Part shown: positions 26,922 through 36,711 of the stretch, in pieces
How the letters are laid out: each line of letters starts with the position of its first letter
Numbering within the stretch: the stretch's first letter is position 1
Assembly: GCA_949296855.1 (NCBI GenBank)
Contig: CASFRN010000004.1
Coordinates: forward strand, 1 to 50,938
Origin: an uncultured Bacteroides sp.
GTDB taxonomy: Bacteria; Bacteroidota; Bacteroidia; Bacteroidales; Bacteroidaceae
Direction of reading: 5' to 3'
Length of the DNA stretch: 50,938 bases
Translations under genes and position numbers: made by a program
Notes under the pieces: model-generated
Told to the model about the DNA's origin: nothing
Seen by the model: only the letters and a program-made list of their open reading frames with translations
Databases searched by the model: none

Positions 26922-28022
26922 ATGTTAGAAAAATCAGCAAAAATATATGTGGCAGGACATCACGGATTGGTAGGTTCTGCCATTTGGAACAATCTCCTGC
27001 AAAGAGGATATACCAATTTAGTAGGGAAAAGTCACAAAGAACTGGACTTACTGGACGGTGTAGCCGTCAAACGGTTCTTCGATGAAGAGCAACCGGACGC
27101 AGTTGTATTGGCAGCCGCTCACGTAGGAGGCATTATGGCAAACCTGCAATACCGTGCCGACTTTATTTACCAAAACTTGCAGATACAGCAAAACGTTATC
27201 GGCGAAAGTTTCCGCCACGGAGTAAAGAAACTGCTTTTCTTAGGCAGCACCTGCATCTATCCGCGCGAAGCTCCGCAGCCGATGAAAGAAGAAGTACTGC
27301 TGACTTCACCCTTGGAATACACCAACGAGCCGTATGCTATCGCCAAGATAGCCGGTCTGAAGATGTGCGAAAGCTTTAACCTGCAATACGGCACAAACTA
27401 CATAGCCGTGATGCCGACCAACCTATACGGACCCAACGACAACTTCCATTTGGAAAACAGCCATGTACTTCCGGCAATGATACGCAAAGTATATTTAGCG
27501 AAATGCCTGAACGAAGGAGATTGGGAAGCGGTACGTAAAGACATCAACCTGCGTCCGGTAGAAGGCGTAAACGGAAACAACACAAATAAAGAAATACTGG
27601 CAAAGTTGGCAAAGTTCGGCATCACTCCGGAAGCCGTAACACTTTGGGGTACAGGCAAACCACTACGTGAATTCCTGTGGAGCGAAGAAATGGCGGATGC
27701 CAGTGTTCATGTATTGCTGAATGTCGATTTTAAAGATACTTACAAAGAAGGAGAAAAAGAAGTCCGAAACTGCCACATTAACGTGGGCACAGGCAAAGAA
27801 TTAAGCATCCGCGAGCTTGCCGAAAAGATTGTAAAGGAAATCGGATTCAAAGGCGAGCTGCGCTGGGATGTATCCAAGCCAGACGGAACTTTACGCAAGC
27901 TGACTGATGTGGCGAAACTTCATAACTTGGGTTGGCATCACAAGGTGGAAATAGACGAAGGCATTCATCGGTTGTATGAATGGTATCTGAAAGGAATTTG
28001 TATTAATCATCAAACAATATGA
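26922..28022 (+). CDS. fcl: GDP-L-fucose synthase
   Basis: A 366-residue enzyme that epimerises and reduces the Gmd product to GDP-L-fucose. The start MLEKSAKIYVAGH at 26922 is chosen because the upstream codons (from 26883) encode only the repeat element. Cofactor motif GHHGLVGSAI, active-site LLFLGSTCIYP, and YxxxK in EPYAIAKIAGLKM. It is about 45 residues longer than E. coli Fcl because of an insert near residues 200-235 (EGVNGNNTNKEILAKLAKFG). It overlaps fkp by 4 bases (ATGA), showing translational coupling of de novo and salvage genes. Confidence 0.95.
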   Translation: MLEKSAKIYVAGHHGLVGSAIWNNLLQRGYTNLVGKSHKELDLLDGVAVKRFFDEEQPDAVVLAAAHVGGIMANLQYRADFIYQNLQIQQNVIGESFRHGVKKLLFLGSTCIYPREAPQPMKEEVLLTSPLEYTNEPYAIAKIAGLKMCESFNLQYGTNYIAVMPTNLYGPNDNFHLENSHVLPAMIRKVYLAKCLNEGDWEAVRKDINLRPVEGVNGNNTNKEILAKLAKFGITPEAVTLWGTGKPLREFLWSEEMADASVHVLLNVDFKDTYKEGEKEVRNCHINVGTGKELSIRELAEKIVKEIGFKGELRWDVSKPDGTLRKLTDVAKLHNLGWHHKVEIDEGIHRLYEWYLKGICINHQTI

Positions 28023-30886
28023 AAAAACTGTTGTCACTTCCCCCCAATTTAGTAACGTGCTTTCACGACATTACCCATACCAACCCTAAAGAATGGTTTT
28101 GCACCTCCGACCCTATTGGAAGCAAATTAGGTTCGGGAGGAGGTACGACATGGTTACTACAAGCGTGCCGGAACGAAGAAAAACATTCAGATACTGATTA
28201 CCAAATAACAAAAGACCTAAACGAATGGGTCGGAAAAGAGAAACGCATCTTGCTGCATGCCGGAGGACAAAGCCGCCGGCTTCCAGCCTATGCACCTTCC
28301 GGCAAAATCCTTACACCTATCCCAGTATTCCGCTGGGGACGCGGACAACGGCTGACACAGAACCTGCTTTCACTTCAAATTCCATTGTATGAGGAAATCA
28401 TGCAAAAAGCGCCCGAAAGCCTACATACACTTATTGCCAGCGGAGATGTATATATCCGTACTTCAAAAGCATTACAAGACATACCCGAAGCCGATGTCGT
28501 ATGCTACGGATTGTGGGTAGACCCGGAACTTGCCAAAAATCATGGCGTCTTTGTGTCTTCACGTAAAAATCCCGACCAATTAGCCTTTATGCTGCAAAAG
28601 CCGAGTGTAGAAAAATTGGGCGAGTTCATGCAGGACTACCTGTTTCTAATGGATATAGGCATTTGGTTACTGAGTGACCGTGCCGTCGATTTGCTTGTAA
28701 AACGTTCTGTAGATAATGGCAAACTGAAATTCTATGACCTGTATGCTGATTTTGGACGTGCATTAGGCACACACCCTCAAGTAGAAGACCCAGAATTGAA
28801 TCAACTCACCGTGGCTATACTTCCTTTACCCGGCGGCGAGTTTCATCATTACGGCACCAGCCGCGAAATGATTTCATCCACGTTAGCCATCCAAAACTGC
28901 GTGATAGACCAGCGGATGATTATGCATAAGAAAGTAAAGCCTCATCCTGCTATCTTCATCCAAAACGCGATAACCCATTGTCCGTTGACTGCCGAGAATT
29001 CAAATGTATGGATTGAGAACAGCTATATCGGGGCTAAATGGAATTTGCATGCCCAAAATATTCTGACGGGTATTCCTATGAACAATTGGACCTTGAACGT
29101 TCCTGAAGGTTGCTGCATTGATATTGTCCCAATTGGCGAAAATGACTATGCTACACGCCCATACGGATTCAACGATGCATTCAGAGGCGCATTAAACCAG
29201 GCAAAAACCCTTTATCAAGGCACATCTATTACAAAATGGCTGACAGACAGAGGACTAAATGCCGAAATGATTGCCCATAACGAAGATTTACAATCAGCCC
29301 GGCTCTTCCCGGTTTGCCATTCAACCGAAGAATTGGAAACAGTATTACGCTGGATGATAAATGAGCCGGATTCTACAAACGGAAAAGAAATATGGAACAA
29401 AGCGAAAAAACTATCGGCAGACGAACTATCGGCATACGCCAACTTGAAGCGTCTCACACAACAACGGGAAACGTTTAGAAAAGACAGTTGGACCACATTA
29501 GCAAAAAACTACGAACGAAGCGTATTCTATCAGTTGAACCTGCAAGAAGCAGCCGAAGAGTTTGCCCGCTTCAACTTGCCTCTTCCCCAACCTCTTCCAG
29601 AGTCAACCCCACTAATGACCCGTATCAGCGATGCGATGTTCCGAGCTAAAGCACTACAATTACAGGGAGCAAATGCTGAACAAGTCAAACATGAAGAAGA
29701 CACAGCATTCCGCCTCATGCGGGAAGGACTGACGTCAACCGTAAATCACCGGCAAGCTCCTCGCCTGTCTATCTATGCAGACCAAATCGTATGGGGACGA
29801 AGCCCAGTACGAATAGACCTTGCCGGAGGCTGGACAGACACGCCTCCCTACAGTTTAATGGAAGGAGGAAATGTAGTAAATATAGCAATTGAACTGAATG
29901 GGCAACCGCCTCTCCAAGTCTATGTCAAACCTTCGAAAACATACAATATTACCCTGCGCTCTATCGATTTAGGCGCTATGGAAACGGTTTCTACTTATAA
30001 TGAATTACGTACATTCAACCGGGTAGGGTCTCCGTTTTCCATTCCGAAAGCGGCATTGGTTCTTGCCGGATTTCATCCGGATTTCTCTATTGAGTGTTTC
30101 AATACGCTTGAAGAACAGCTTCAAGCATTCGGAGCAGGCATCGAAGTGACCTTGCTTTCTGCCATACCTGCAGGTTCGGGATTAGGCACAAGCTCTATTC
30201 TGGCTTCGACTGTCTTAGGAGCTATCAATGACTTCTGCGGGCTGAATTGGGACAAGCAGGAAATAGGAAGCCGGACGCTAATTTTAGAGCAACTGCTCAC
30301 CACCGGAGGCGGTTGGCAAGACCAATACGGAGGAGTCTTACAAGGAGTGAAATTGCTTCAGACACAACCGGGATGGAATCAAGAACCAATGGTACGCTGG
30401 TTGCCCGAACACCTTTTCACTAACGATGAATACCGGAAATGCCACCTGTTATATTATACAGGCATTACCCGTACCGCCAAAGGCATCTTAGCGGAAATCG
30501 TCCGCAGCATGTTCTTAAATTCGACCGAACATCTCCAACTGTTAGGACAGATGAAACAACATGCTCTTGATTTATACGACGCTATCCTGCGCAATAATTT
30601 CGAAGAGACCGGAAGACTGATACGCAAGACTTGGAAACAGAACCAACAGCTTGATACAGGAACTAACCCCGAATCCGTAGCGGCATTGACGCAAAAAGTA
30701 GACGACCTCTGCTTAGGCTACAAACTGCCCGGAGCAGGAGGAGGCGGTTATCTGTATATGGTGGCAAAAGACCCGGAAGCAGCCCTCCGCATCCGGAAAA
30801 TACTCATGCAAAATCCGCCTAACAACCGTGCCCGTTTCGTTGAAATGAGCTTATCAGACAAAGGATTGGAAGTAAGTAGAAGCTAA
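28019..30886 (+). CDS. fkp: Bifunctional L-fucokinase/GDP-L-fucose pyrophosphorylase Fkp
   Basis: A 955-residue fusion, close to the 949 residues of B. fragilis Fkp. The N-terminal pyrophosphorylase part (about 1-430) has LLHAGGQSRRLPAYAPSGK near residue 78-96. The C-terminal GHMP kinase (about 590-955) has WGRSPVRIDLAGGWTDTPPY near 592, the ATP loop PAGSGLGTSSILAS near 716-729, and KLPGAGGGGYLYM near 900. It phosphorylates free L-fucose and then forms GDP-L-fucose, the salvage route used for capsule and glycoprotein fucosylation in Bacteroides. It is coupled to fcl by a 4-base overlap and to fucP by a 5-base gap. Confidence 0.97.
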   Translation: MKKLLSLPPNLVTCFHDITHTNPKEWFCTSDPIGSKLGSGGGTTWLLQACRNEEKHSDTDYQITKDLNEWVGKEKRILLHAGGQSRRLPAYAPSGKILTPIPVFRWGRGQRLTQNLLSLQIPLYEEIMQKAPESLHTLIASGDVYIRTSKALQDIPEADVVCYGLWVDPELAKNHGVFVSSRKNPDQLAFMLQKPSVEKLGEFMQDYLFLMDIGIWLLSDRAVDLLVKRSVDNGKLKFYDLYADFGRALGTHPQVEDPELNQLTVAILPLPGGEFHHYGTSREMISSTLAIQNCVIDQRMIMHKKVKPHPAIFIQNAITHCPLTAENSNVWIENSYIGAKWNLHAQNILTGIPMNNWTLNVPEGCCIDIVPIGENDYATRPYGFNDAFRGALNQAKTLYQGTSITKWLTDRGLNAEMIAHNEDLQSARLFPVCHSTEELETVLRWMINEPDSTNGKEIWNKAKKLSADELSAYANLKRLTQQRETFRKDSWTTLAKNYERSVFYQLNLQEAAEEFARFNLPLPQPLPESTPLMTRISDAMFRAKALQLQGANAEQVKHEEDTAFRLMREGLTSTVNHRQAPRLSIYADQIVWGRSPVRIDLAGGWTDTPPYSLMEGGNVVNIAIELNGQPPLQVYVKPSKTYNITLRSIDLGAMETVSTYNELRTFNRVGSPFSIPKAALVLAGFHPDFSIECFNTLEEQLQAFGAGIEVTLLSAIPAGSGLGTSSILASTVLGAINDFCGLNWDKQEIGSRTLILEQLLTTGGGWQDQYGGVLQGVKLLQTQPGWNQEPMVRWLPEHLFTNDEYRKCHLLYYTGITRTAKGILAEIVRSMFLNSTEHLQLLGQMKQHALDLYDAILRNNFEETGRLIRKTWKQNQQLDTGTNPESVAALTQKVDDLCLGYKLPGAGGGGYLYMVAKDPEAALRIRKILMQNPPNNRARFVEMSLSDKGLEVSRS

Positions 30887-30891
30887 CATTT

Positions 30892-32100
30892 ATGAAACCG
30901 AAAACAAAACTCGTACAGACAGCCAATGGGACGAACTACCTCGTTCCATTCGTATTGATAACCACCCTTTTCTTTCTATGGGGATTTGCCCATAGCATTC
31001 TTGACGTACTGAACAAGCACTTTCAAGACGCTCTAAGCATCTCGAAAACACATTCGGCACTGATACAAGCCGTTGCTTATGGCGGCTATTTCTTAATGGC
31101 AATGCCTGCCGGAGAAATTATCCGGCGTTACGGATACCGGACTGGAGTTATTACAGGACTGATATTGTACGGAATAGGTGCCTTACTATTTATTCCCGGC
31201 GAGCTAATCATGTCTTTCCCTTTTTTCCTATTTTCTCTATTCGTAATCGGATGCGGACTGACTTGTCTGGAAACTGCCGCCAATCCCTATGTTACCGTAC
31301 TTGGAGAAAAAGAATCGGCAGAACGGCGCATTAATTTAGCACAATCATTCAACGGATTAGGCTGGATATGCGGTCCGTTGGTGGGCGGCTTGTTCATCTT
31401 CACCACCAATAAAGAAGAAAGCAGTGTAGCCATCCCCTACGCCATTATCGGTACACTTGTATTATTGGCTGCAATCCTATTTTCACGCATCCGGTTACCG
31501 GAAATTAAGACAGAAGAACCTGTTACCACTGCACAAACAGCTACAAAATGTTCTTTGTGGAGCCACGGCAACTTTGTATTCGGACTGATTGCCCTCTTCT
31601 TCTATGTTGCCGCACAAACAGGAATCAACAGTTTCTTTATCAATTATGTCACCGAACAAACTACGATTTCCGCACGCGAAGCGGCACTGTGGCTTTCTTT
31701 TGTAGGTATGGGACTATTCATGGCTGGACGCATGACGGGCAGTTGGGTAATGGGATTCGTCCGTTCCGAGCGGTTATTGGCTTCCGTAGCCATCGGAGGC
31801 ATCCTATCCATGATAGTAGTCATGGCGGGGCTTGGGAAAATTTCTGTAGGAGCCTTTTTCTTTTGCTTCCTTTGCGAATCTATCATGTTCCCAACGATTT
31901 TTGCCCTTGCTATCCGGGGAGTAGGCGAACATACGAAACGAGCTTCATCTTATCTGATTATGAGCATTGTAGGCGGAGCAGTCGCCCCATTGATTATGGG
32001 CTATATAGCCGATACCGTAAACACCGCCACCGGCTTTATCGTGCCCTTAATTTGTTTTGCAATCATTACAGTCTTTGCTTTGTATCTGCAAAAACACTAA
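30892..32100 (+). CDS. fucP: L-fucose:H+ symporter FucP (MFS)
   Basis: A 402-residue, 12-helix major facilitator protein of the FucP type. Family marks are FFLWGFAHSILDVLNKHFQDAL near residue 25-45, QAVAYGGYFLMAMPAGEIIRRYGYR and GLTCLETAANPYVTVLG. It imports L-fucose across the inner membrane, giving Fkp its substrate. It sits 5 bases after fkp. Its stop overlaps the pflA stop on the other strand by 4 bases (32097-32100), so the two operons converge tail to tail with no visible terminator between them. Confidence 0.94.
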   Translation: MKPKTKLVQTANGTNYLVPFVLITTLFFLWGFAHSILDVLNKHFQDALSISKTHSALIQAVAYGGYFLMAMPAGEIIRRYGYRTGVITGLILYGIGALLFIPGELIMSFPFFLFSLFVIGCGLTCLETAANPYVTVLGEKESAERRINLAQSFNGLGWICGPLVGGLFIFTTNKEESSVAIPYAIIGTLVLLAAILFSRIRLPEIKTEEPVTTAQTATKCSLWSHGNFVFGLIALFFYVAAQTGINSFFINYVTEQTTISAREAALWLSFVGMGLFMAGRMTGSWVMGFVRSERLLASVAIGGILSMIVVMAGLGKISVGAFFFCFLCESIMFPTIFALAIRGVGEHTKRASSYLIMSIVGGAVAPLIMGYIADTVNTATGFIVPLICFAIITVFALYLQKH

Positions 32101-32828
32101 TTTACATATACCTTATTAAAATAGGTTTCAAACAACGCCCGAGCAGCTTCCAATTGTTCGGGCGTGTTTTGCTTTACCTCCTTCAACTGATAATCCAAGC
32201 CCATCGCTTCATATTTATGGACTCCCAAGGTGTGATAAGGCAGAATCTCTACCCGCTCTATCATCTGATAACCTTCGAAATGTTTGCCCAAAGCCTCTAT
32301 GTCCTCACGAAAAGCACTATAGCCCGGCACCAATACGTAACGCAACCAAAAAGGCTTTCCGTTGGCTTCCAGCCATGCTGCAGTCTGCAAAGTCTGCACA
32401 TTGCTGTGCGAAGTCAACAGGCGATGGCGTTCATCGTTGAACTCTTTCACATCGAGCAACACCAAATCAGCAAGCGTAAACAGTTCCTTCACATTTTCGT
32501 TCCAAATGCTTCCGTTCGTATCTACACAAATATGGATACCCGCCTCTTTCAGCATTCGGAACAAAGAAATCAATGCCTTCGCTTGCACCGTAGGTTCTCC
32601 GCCACTGAACGTGATTCCACCCTTTTTACCAAAGAAAGGTTTCTGACTAACCGCCATACGAAGAATCTCTTCAGGAGAAGTTTCCTTGCTTTCCCCTTTA
32701 CAATCAATGGTATCGGGATTGGCGCAATACAAGCATCTGAAATTGCATCCTTGCAGGAAAACGACAAGCCGGATACCCGGCCCGTCGTATGTACCTAATG
32801 ACTCATAAGAATGTACCCTGATCATCAT
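32097..32828 (-). CDS. pflA: Pyruvate formate-lyase activating enzyme
   Basis: A 243-residue radical-SAM enzyme. The cluster motif is C-x3-C-x2-C in QGCNFRCLYCANPDT, followed by GGITFSGGEPTVQ and DTNGSIWNENV. It generates the glycyl radical on PflB under anaerobic conditions. It lies 7 bases downstream of pflB in the same direction, which is the usual pairing. The start could be either of two neighbouring ATGs (32828 or 32825). Confidence 0.96.
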   Translation of the reverse strand: MMIRVHSYESLGTYDGPGIRLVVFLQGCNFRCLYCANPDTIDCKGESKETSPEEILRMAVSQKPFFGKKGGITFSGGEPTVQAKALISLFRMLKEAGIHICVDTNGSIWNENVKELFTLADLVLLDVKEFNDERHRLLTSHSNVQTLQTAAWLEANGKPFWLRYVLVPGYSAFREDIEALGKHFEGYQMIERVEILPYHTLGVHKYEAMGLDYQLKEVKQNTPEQLEAARALFETYFNKVYVN

Positions 32829-32835
32829 ACCTTCA

Positions 32836-35058
32836 TTACATCCGCTCGTGGAAGCTGCGCGAGATAACCTCTAACTGATGCTCACGGCTCAACTTGATGA
32901 AGTTTACCGCATAACCGGATACGCGGATAGTCAGTTGCGGATATTTCTCCGGATGTTCCATGGCATCTTCTAACATCTCACGGTTTAAAACGTTCACATT
33001 CAGATGATGCGCACCTTTCACGAAATAACCGTCCATAAGCGTAACTAAATTTTCAATGCGGCTTTCACGGTCTACCCCTAACGATTTCGGAACGATAGAG
33101 AAGGTATTGCTGATGCCGTCCTGCGAATCGCGGTAACGCAATTTCGCTACCGAACTCAACGAAGCAACCGCACCGTTCTTGTCACGTCCGTGCATCGGAT
33201 TGACACCCGGAGCAAAAGCCACACCTTTGGCACGTCCGTCGGGAGTAGCCCCTGTCTTCTTTCCATACATCACATTCGAGGTAATGGTAAGAATAGACAA
33301 TGTAGGTTTCGCATGCTTGTAAACCGGAAGTTTCTTCAATTCTTCATCGAAATAATAAATCAAGTCTACCGCTAAATGGTCTACACGGTCATCATCGTTT
33401 CCGAAGCATGGAAACTCGCCCACGATATCGAAACCTTCGGTCAAACCAATGTCATTGCGGCGTGCTTTCACTTTCGCATATTTGATAGCCGAAAGCGAAT
33501 CGACCGCAATCGACATGCCCGCTACTCCGTATGCTAAATTGATTTCAGGATTTGTGTCTACAAATGCCATTTGTGCCTTTTCGTAATAATATTTGTCGTG
33601 CATATAGTGGATGATGTTCATCGCATCATTATATACACGTGCCATTTCCTTCAGCACTTTCTTGTAATTGGCAAGCACTTCCTCGAAATTCAGTTCATCG
33701 CTGCTCAATACCGGAATACCCTTCACCATTACCGTACCGGTATTTTCGCATCGACCGCCATTGATGGCAAGCAGAAGCGCTTTTGCCAGATTGCAACGTG
33801 CTCCGAAAAACTGGATATGACGGCCTATGTCCTGATAAGACACACAACAAGCGATTCCATAATCATCCGAACCGCGCACTTCACGCATCAAATCATCGTT
33901 TTCATACTGAATAGAAGATGTATCAATGGAAACCTGCGCACAAAAGTCCTTAAAACCTTCGGGCAATTGAGGGCTCCACAACACTGTTAAGTTCGGTTCA
34001 GGAGAAGGACCTAAATTATACAATGTTTGCAAGAAACGGAACGAAGTCTTTGTCACCTTCATCCGTCCGTCATTGAAACGCCCGCCGATAGATTCAGTTA
34101 CCCAAGTCGGGTCTCCGGCAAAGATATCGGTATATGCCTGCATACGCAAATGGCGCACCATACGCAGTTTAATCACAAACTGGTCTATCAATTCTTGTGC
34201 ATGGATTTCGTCCAACGTGCCATGCGCCATGTCATATTCAATGTATATGTCAAGAAACGAAGATACATTGCCCAACGACATTGCCGCACCGTCTTGTTCT
34301 TTCACCGCAGCCAGATAAGCCATATATACCCATTGCACTGCTTCCTGAGCGGTTTCTGCCGGACGGCTCAAATCGAGACCGTATTGTTCACCCAATATCT
34401 TGATTTCTTTCAAAGCCTTGATCTGTTCTGCCACTTCTTCACGCAGACGAATCCGGTCATCAGTCATCGGGCTGGTCAAATGACGCAAATCATCCTGTTT
34501 GGCTTCAATCAGTCTGTCAAGACCATATAAAGCCAAACGGCGGTAATCGCCGATAATGCGTCCACGAGCATAATTATCAGGCAAGCCTGTCAAGAATCCC
34601 AACGAACGGAACGAACGGATTTCCTCGGTATAAGCATCAAACACACCGTCATTATGCGTCTTGCGGTAATGCGTAAAAATATCTTTTACTTTCGGATCAA
34701 CTTCCATGCCATTTTCACGACAAGCCTTTTCCACCACTTTAATGCCACCAAAGGGCTTAATGGCACGGCGCAGCAATTCATCGGTCTGCAAACCGACAAT
34801 CACTTCATTTTCTTTATCAATATATCCCGGTGCAAACGAAGTAATGGTTGAAACCGTCGAAGGGTCAAGCGAGCGCACACCATTATGGGCACGCTCTTCC
34901 GCTAAAGCCTCCAAACACTTATTCCAAACAGCTTTTGTACGTTCAGTAGGACCTGTCAGAAAAGAAGCATCGCCTTCATAAGGTGTAATGTTTGTCTTCA
35001 CGAAATCGGTAACGTTGATTTCATATTTCCAATGTCCTTCTTTGAAATTCATCATCAT
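32836..35058 (-). CDS. pflB: Formate C-acetyltransferase (pyruvate formate-lyase)
   Basis: A 740-residue glycyl radical enzyme that converts pyruvate and CoA to acetyl-CoA and formate. The active-site cysteine pair is in [13 protein letters not shown], and the glycyl radical site is RVSGYAVNF near the C-terminus. Length and motifs match E. coli PflB (760). Three consecutive ATG codons open the gene; the last (35052) gives MNFKEGHW and is equally likely. The promoter at 35112-35142 is a good fit. The formate made here is a substrate for fhs, 8 kb away. Confidence 0.97.
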   Translation of the reverse strand: MMMNFKEGHWKYEINVTDFVKTNITPYEGDASFLTGPTERTKAVWNKCLEALAEERAHNGVRSLDPSTVSTITSFAPGYIDKENEVIVGLQTDELLRRAIKPFGGIKVVEKACRENGMEVDPKVKDIFTHYRKTHNDGVFDAYTEEIRSFRSLGFLTGLPDNYARGRIIGDYRRLALYGLDRLIEAKQDDLRHLTSPMTDDRIRLREEVAEQIKALKEIKILGEQYGLDLSRPAETAQEAVQWVYMAYLAAVKEQDGAAMSLGNVSSFLDIYIEYDMAHGTLDEIHAQELIDQFVIKLRMVRHLRMQAYTDIFAGDPTWVTESIGGRFNDGRMKVTKTSFRFLQTLYNLGPSPEPNLTVLWSPQLPEGFKDFCAQVSIDTSSIQYENDDLMREVRGSDDYGIACCVSYQDIGRHIQFFGARCNLAKALLLAINGGRCENTGTVMVKGIPVLSSDELNFEEVLANYKKVLKEMARVYNDAMNIIHYMHDKYYYEKAQMAFVDTNPEINLAYGVAGMSIAVDSLSAIKYAKVKARRNDIGLTEGFDIVGEFPCFGNDDDRVDHLAVDLIYYFDEELKKLPVYKHAKPTLSILTITSNVMYGKKTGATPDGRAKGVAFAPGVNPMHGRDKNGAVASLSSVAKLRYRDSQDGISNTFSIVPKSLGVDRESRIENLVTLMDGYFVKGAHHLNVNVLNREMLEDAMEHPEKYPQLTIRVSGYAVNFIKLSREHQLEVISRSFHERM

Positions 35059-35111
35059 AAAGTAAAAGTATTAATGGTTCATACTATATGCCTCTTTTTC
35101 TAAAGAGGCTG

Positions 35112-35142
35112 CAAAGGTACAGAAAATGTACATACATAACAA
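35112..35142 (-). promoter_or_regulatory. Promoter for pflBA
   Basis: On the minus strand TACCTTTG (35112-35119) and TTG (35140-35142) are separated by exactly 20 bases. It is about 55 bases before the pflB start. Confidence 0.65.
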
Positions 35143-35255
35143 TCCCTTACCGCAAAATGTTCAAAGAAACCCCAAGACACAAAAACACAAACTGTTTACT
35201 ATCAAAGAAGTATATATTTCCTACTAAAACATACACAAAAAAGTACAGGAAATGC

Positions 35256-35286
35256 TTGCACAAGTCAAAAACTCCACCTATCTTTG
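35256..35286 (+). promoter_or_regulatory. Promoter for the tRNA cluster
   Basis: TTG (35256-35258) and TATCTTTG (35279-35286) are separated by exactly 20 bases, followed about 50 bases later by the first tRNA. Confidence 0.65.
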
Positions 35287-35335
35287 CACCGCGTTTGGGA
35301 GAAAACGCATTTCCATAACTTTATAGTAAAAGACT

Positions 35336-35422
35336 GGAAGTTTGGGTGAGTGGCTGAAACCAGCAGTTTGCTAAACTGCCGTACGGGTTACCGTACCGGG
35401 GGTTCGAATCCCCCAGCTTCCG
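35336..35422 (+). tRNA. tRNA-Ser (GCT)
   Basis: An 87-base class II tRNA with a 7-bp acceptor stem (GGAAGTT / AGCTTCC), anticodon loop with GCT in CAGTTTGCTAAACTG, a long variable arm (GTACGGGTTACCGTAC) and T-arm GGGGGTTCGAATCCCCC. It reads AGC and AGU serine codons. The discriminator base is G, and CCA is not encoded. Confidence 0.97.
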
Positions 35423-35448
35423 CAGCCTTTTCTATAGAGATACTTAAT

Positions 35449-35521
35449 GGCGCTTTCGTCTAGTGGCCTAGGACGCGGCCCTCTCACGGCTGAAACACGG
35501 GTTCGATTCCCGTATGCGCTA
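35449..35521 (+). tRNA. tRNA-Glu (CTC)
   Basis: A 73-base tRNA with D-arm GTC...GAC, anticodon loop CTCTCAC (anticodon CTC, reading GAG) and T-arm ACGGGTTCGATTCCCGT. The acceptor stem GGCGCTT / ATGCGCT has a G-U at 1-72 and a T-T mismatch at 6-67. It lies 26 bases after the first and 13 bases before the second tRNA-Ser. Confidence 0.93.
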
Positions 35522-35534
35522 CTATCGGCTAACC

Positions 35535-35621
35535 GGAAGTTTGGGTGAGTGGCTGAAACCAGCAGTTTGCTAAACTGCCGTACGGGTTACCGTACCGGGG
35601 GTTCGAATCCCCCAGCTTCCG
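35535..35621 (+). tRNA. tRNA-Ser (GCT), second identical copy
   Basis: Base-for-base identical to the tRNA-Ser at 35336-35422 over 87 bases. The flanks differ, so it is a local duplication of the tRNA around tRNA-Glu or a cluster kept identical by gene conversion. Confidence 0.97.
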
Positions 35622-35634
35622 CAAGCATTTCCAT

Positions 35635-35672
35635 AAAAAACGAGGTATACGAAAATGTATATCTCGTTTTTT
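35635..35672 (+). terminator. Terminator of the tRNA cluster
   Basis: AAAAAACGAG and CTCGTTTTTT pair, with inner TATAC / GTATA, forming a strong stem ending in a T6 run 14 bases after the last tRNA. Confidence 0.85.
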
Positions 35673-35709
35673 ATTTCTGTAACACATACCATATAACGGC
35701 CCTTTTAAT

Positions 35710-35770
35710 AAGAATATTAATCTTGAAGCTGAAAGATTATTAATCTTGCGGCTAGAAGATTATTAATCTT
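35710..35770. repeat. 23-bp tandem palindromic repeat, three units
   Basis: Three copies of AAGATTATTAATCTT (first copy AAGAATATTAATCTT) start at 35710, 35733 and 35756, a period of exactly 23 bases. This is the reverse complement of the core at 7502-7585. The rest of the gap to the lipoprotein gene at 35805 holds nothing recognisable. Confidence 0.85.
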
Positions 35771-35804
35771 ATCACAAAAGCTGTTGAGTACCCTCTCTTT
35801 TTTC

Positions 35805-36632
35805 CTACCACTTCATTTCGAACTCTGCCATCATTATCACATCCTTCCCTTCTATCTGCACTTCCTTAAAGAAACGGTAACGCCCCGGACGATTCTTGTT
35901 CACTTCGGGAAACAAGGCAGCAGAAAGCGTATCCCTGCTTTCGGGATAACAGGTTATCAACCCCAATGTAAATGCAAAAGATCCGGGTAAGTCATACCAT
36001 TTACCGTCCCGTTCGTATGCCACCCAATACTCCGACCCATAATAGATTTCGTCTTTCCGCGTATTCGACAAGAAAAAACGGACACCTTTGGACGTATGCG
36101 GAATTGCTCGACGTTCAGGAAACAGGCGTACACCTAACGTGTCGCCGGTTCCCGTCTTTGTGCAACGTATCGGACAACCATCCCATCCTCCGAATACGAA
36201 AGCAGGCGAATCCATCACTTCACGGCGAAACCGCTCGCGCCATTCGGGAGTATTTACCATCAGCATAATCGAAATGTCGTGAACACCCTGACCTATATAT
36301 TGTACATTGACAATCAAAGCAGAATCTTCCGTAGCGTCCAACCGCTGGCACATTTCTTCCAATATTGTATGCAATTCGGCTTGTGAATAAACGCCATTGC
36401 CTACCTGCTCTAACCGGAACGTGCTGTTTCCTATCACTTTTTCTAACTTTTTTCGTGCCTTTACGGTATCTCCACGCACTTGGAACACGCAGCATCCGTC
36501 ATCGTAATAACTTCCCTCTACATACGACGGATATTTATTTCCCTCTTCCGTCTTTTGCTCTTTCCTCTTGCCCGTGCAGGTTATGCAAAGAAAACAGAGA
36601 AACAATCCATATAAAACATACCTTTTCTTCAT
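35805..36632 (-). CDS. Unknown lipoprotein with C-terminal Ig-like domain
   Basis: A 275-residue exported protein starting MKKRYVLYGLFLCFLCITC; the ATG three codons upstream (36641) is a less likely start. The lipobox is loose (C around residue 19 followed by TGKRKEQ). The middle part is unfamiliar. The last 80 residues (VRFFLSNTRKDEIYYGSEYW, DGKWYDLPG, then PGRYRFFKEV) look like a bacterial Ig-like beta domain of the Big_14 kind, recognised by pattern only. No linked genes suggest a pathway, and I cannot give a function. Confidence 0.65.
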   Translation of the reverse strand: MKKRYVLYGLFLCFLCITCTGKRKEQKTEEGNKYPSYVEGSYYDDGCCVFQVRGDTVKARKKLEKVIGNSTFRLEQVGNGVYSQAELHTILEEMCQRLDATEDSALIVNVQYIGQGVHDISIMLMVNTPEWRERFRREVMDSPAFVFGGWDGCPIRCTKTGTGDTLGVRLFPERRAIPHTSKGVRFFLSNTRKDEIYYGSEYWVAYERDGKWYDLPGSFAFTLGLITCYPESRDTLSAALFPEVNKNRPGRYRFFKEVQIEGKDVIMMAEFEMKW

Positions 36633-36711
36633 GTTCCACAAGTTTTCAAAATATTCATACTGCCTTCTCCATCACATAGTTTGTCAGATAAAGCCGATTA
36701 GCTCTTGCTTT

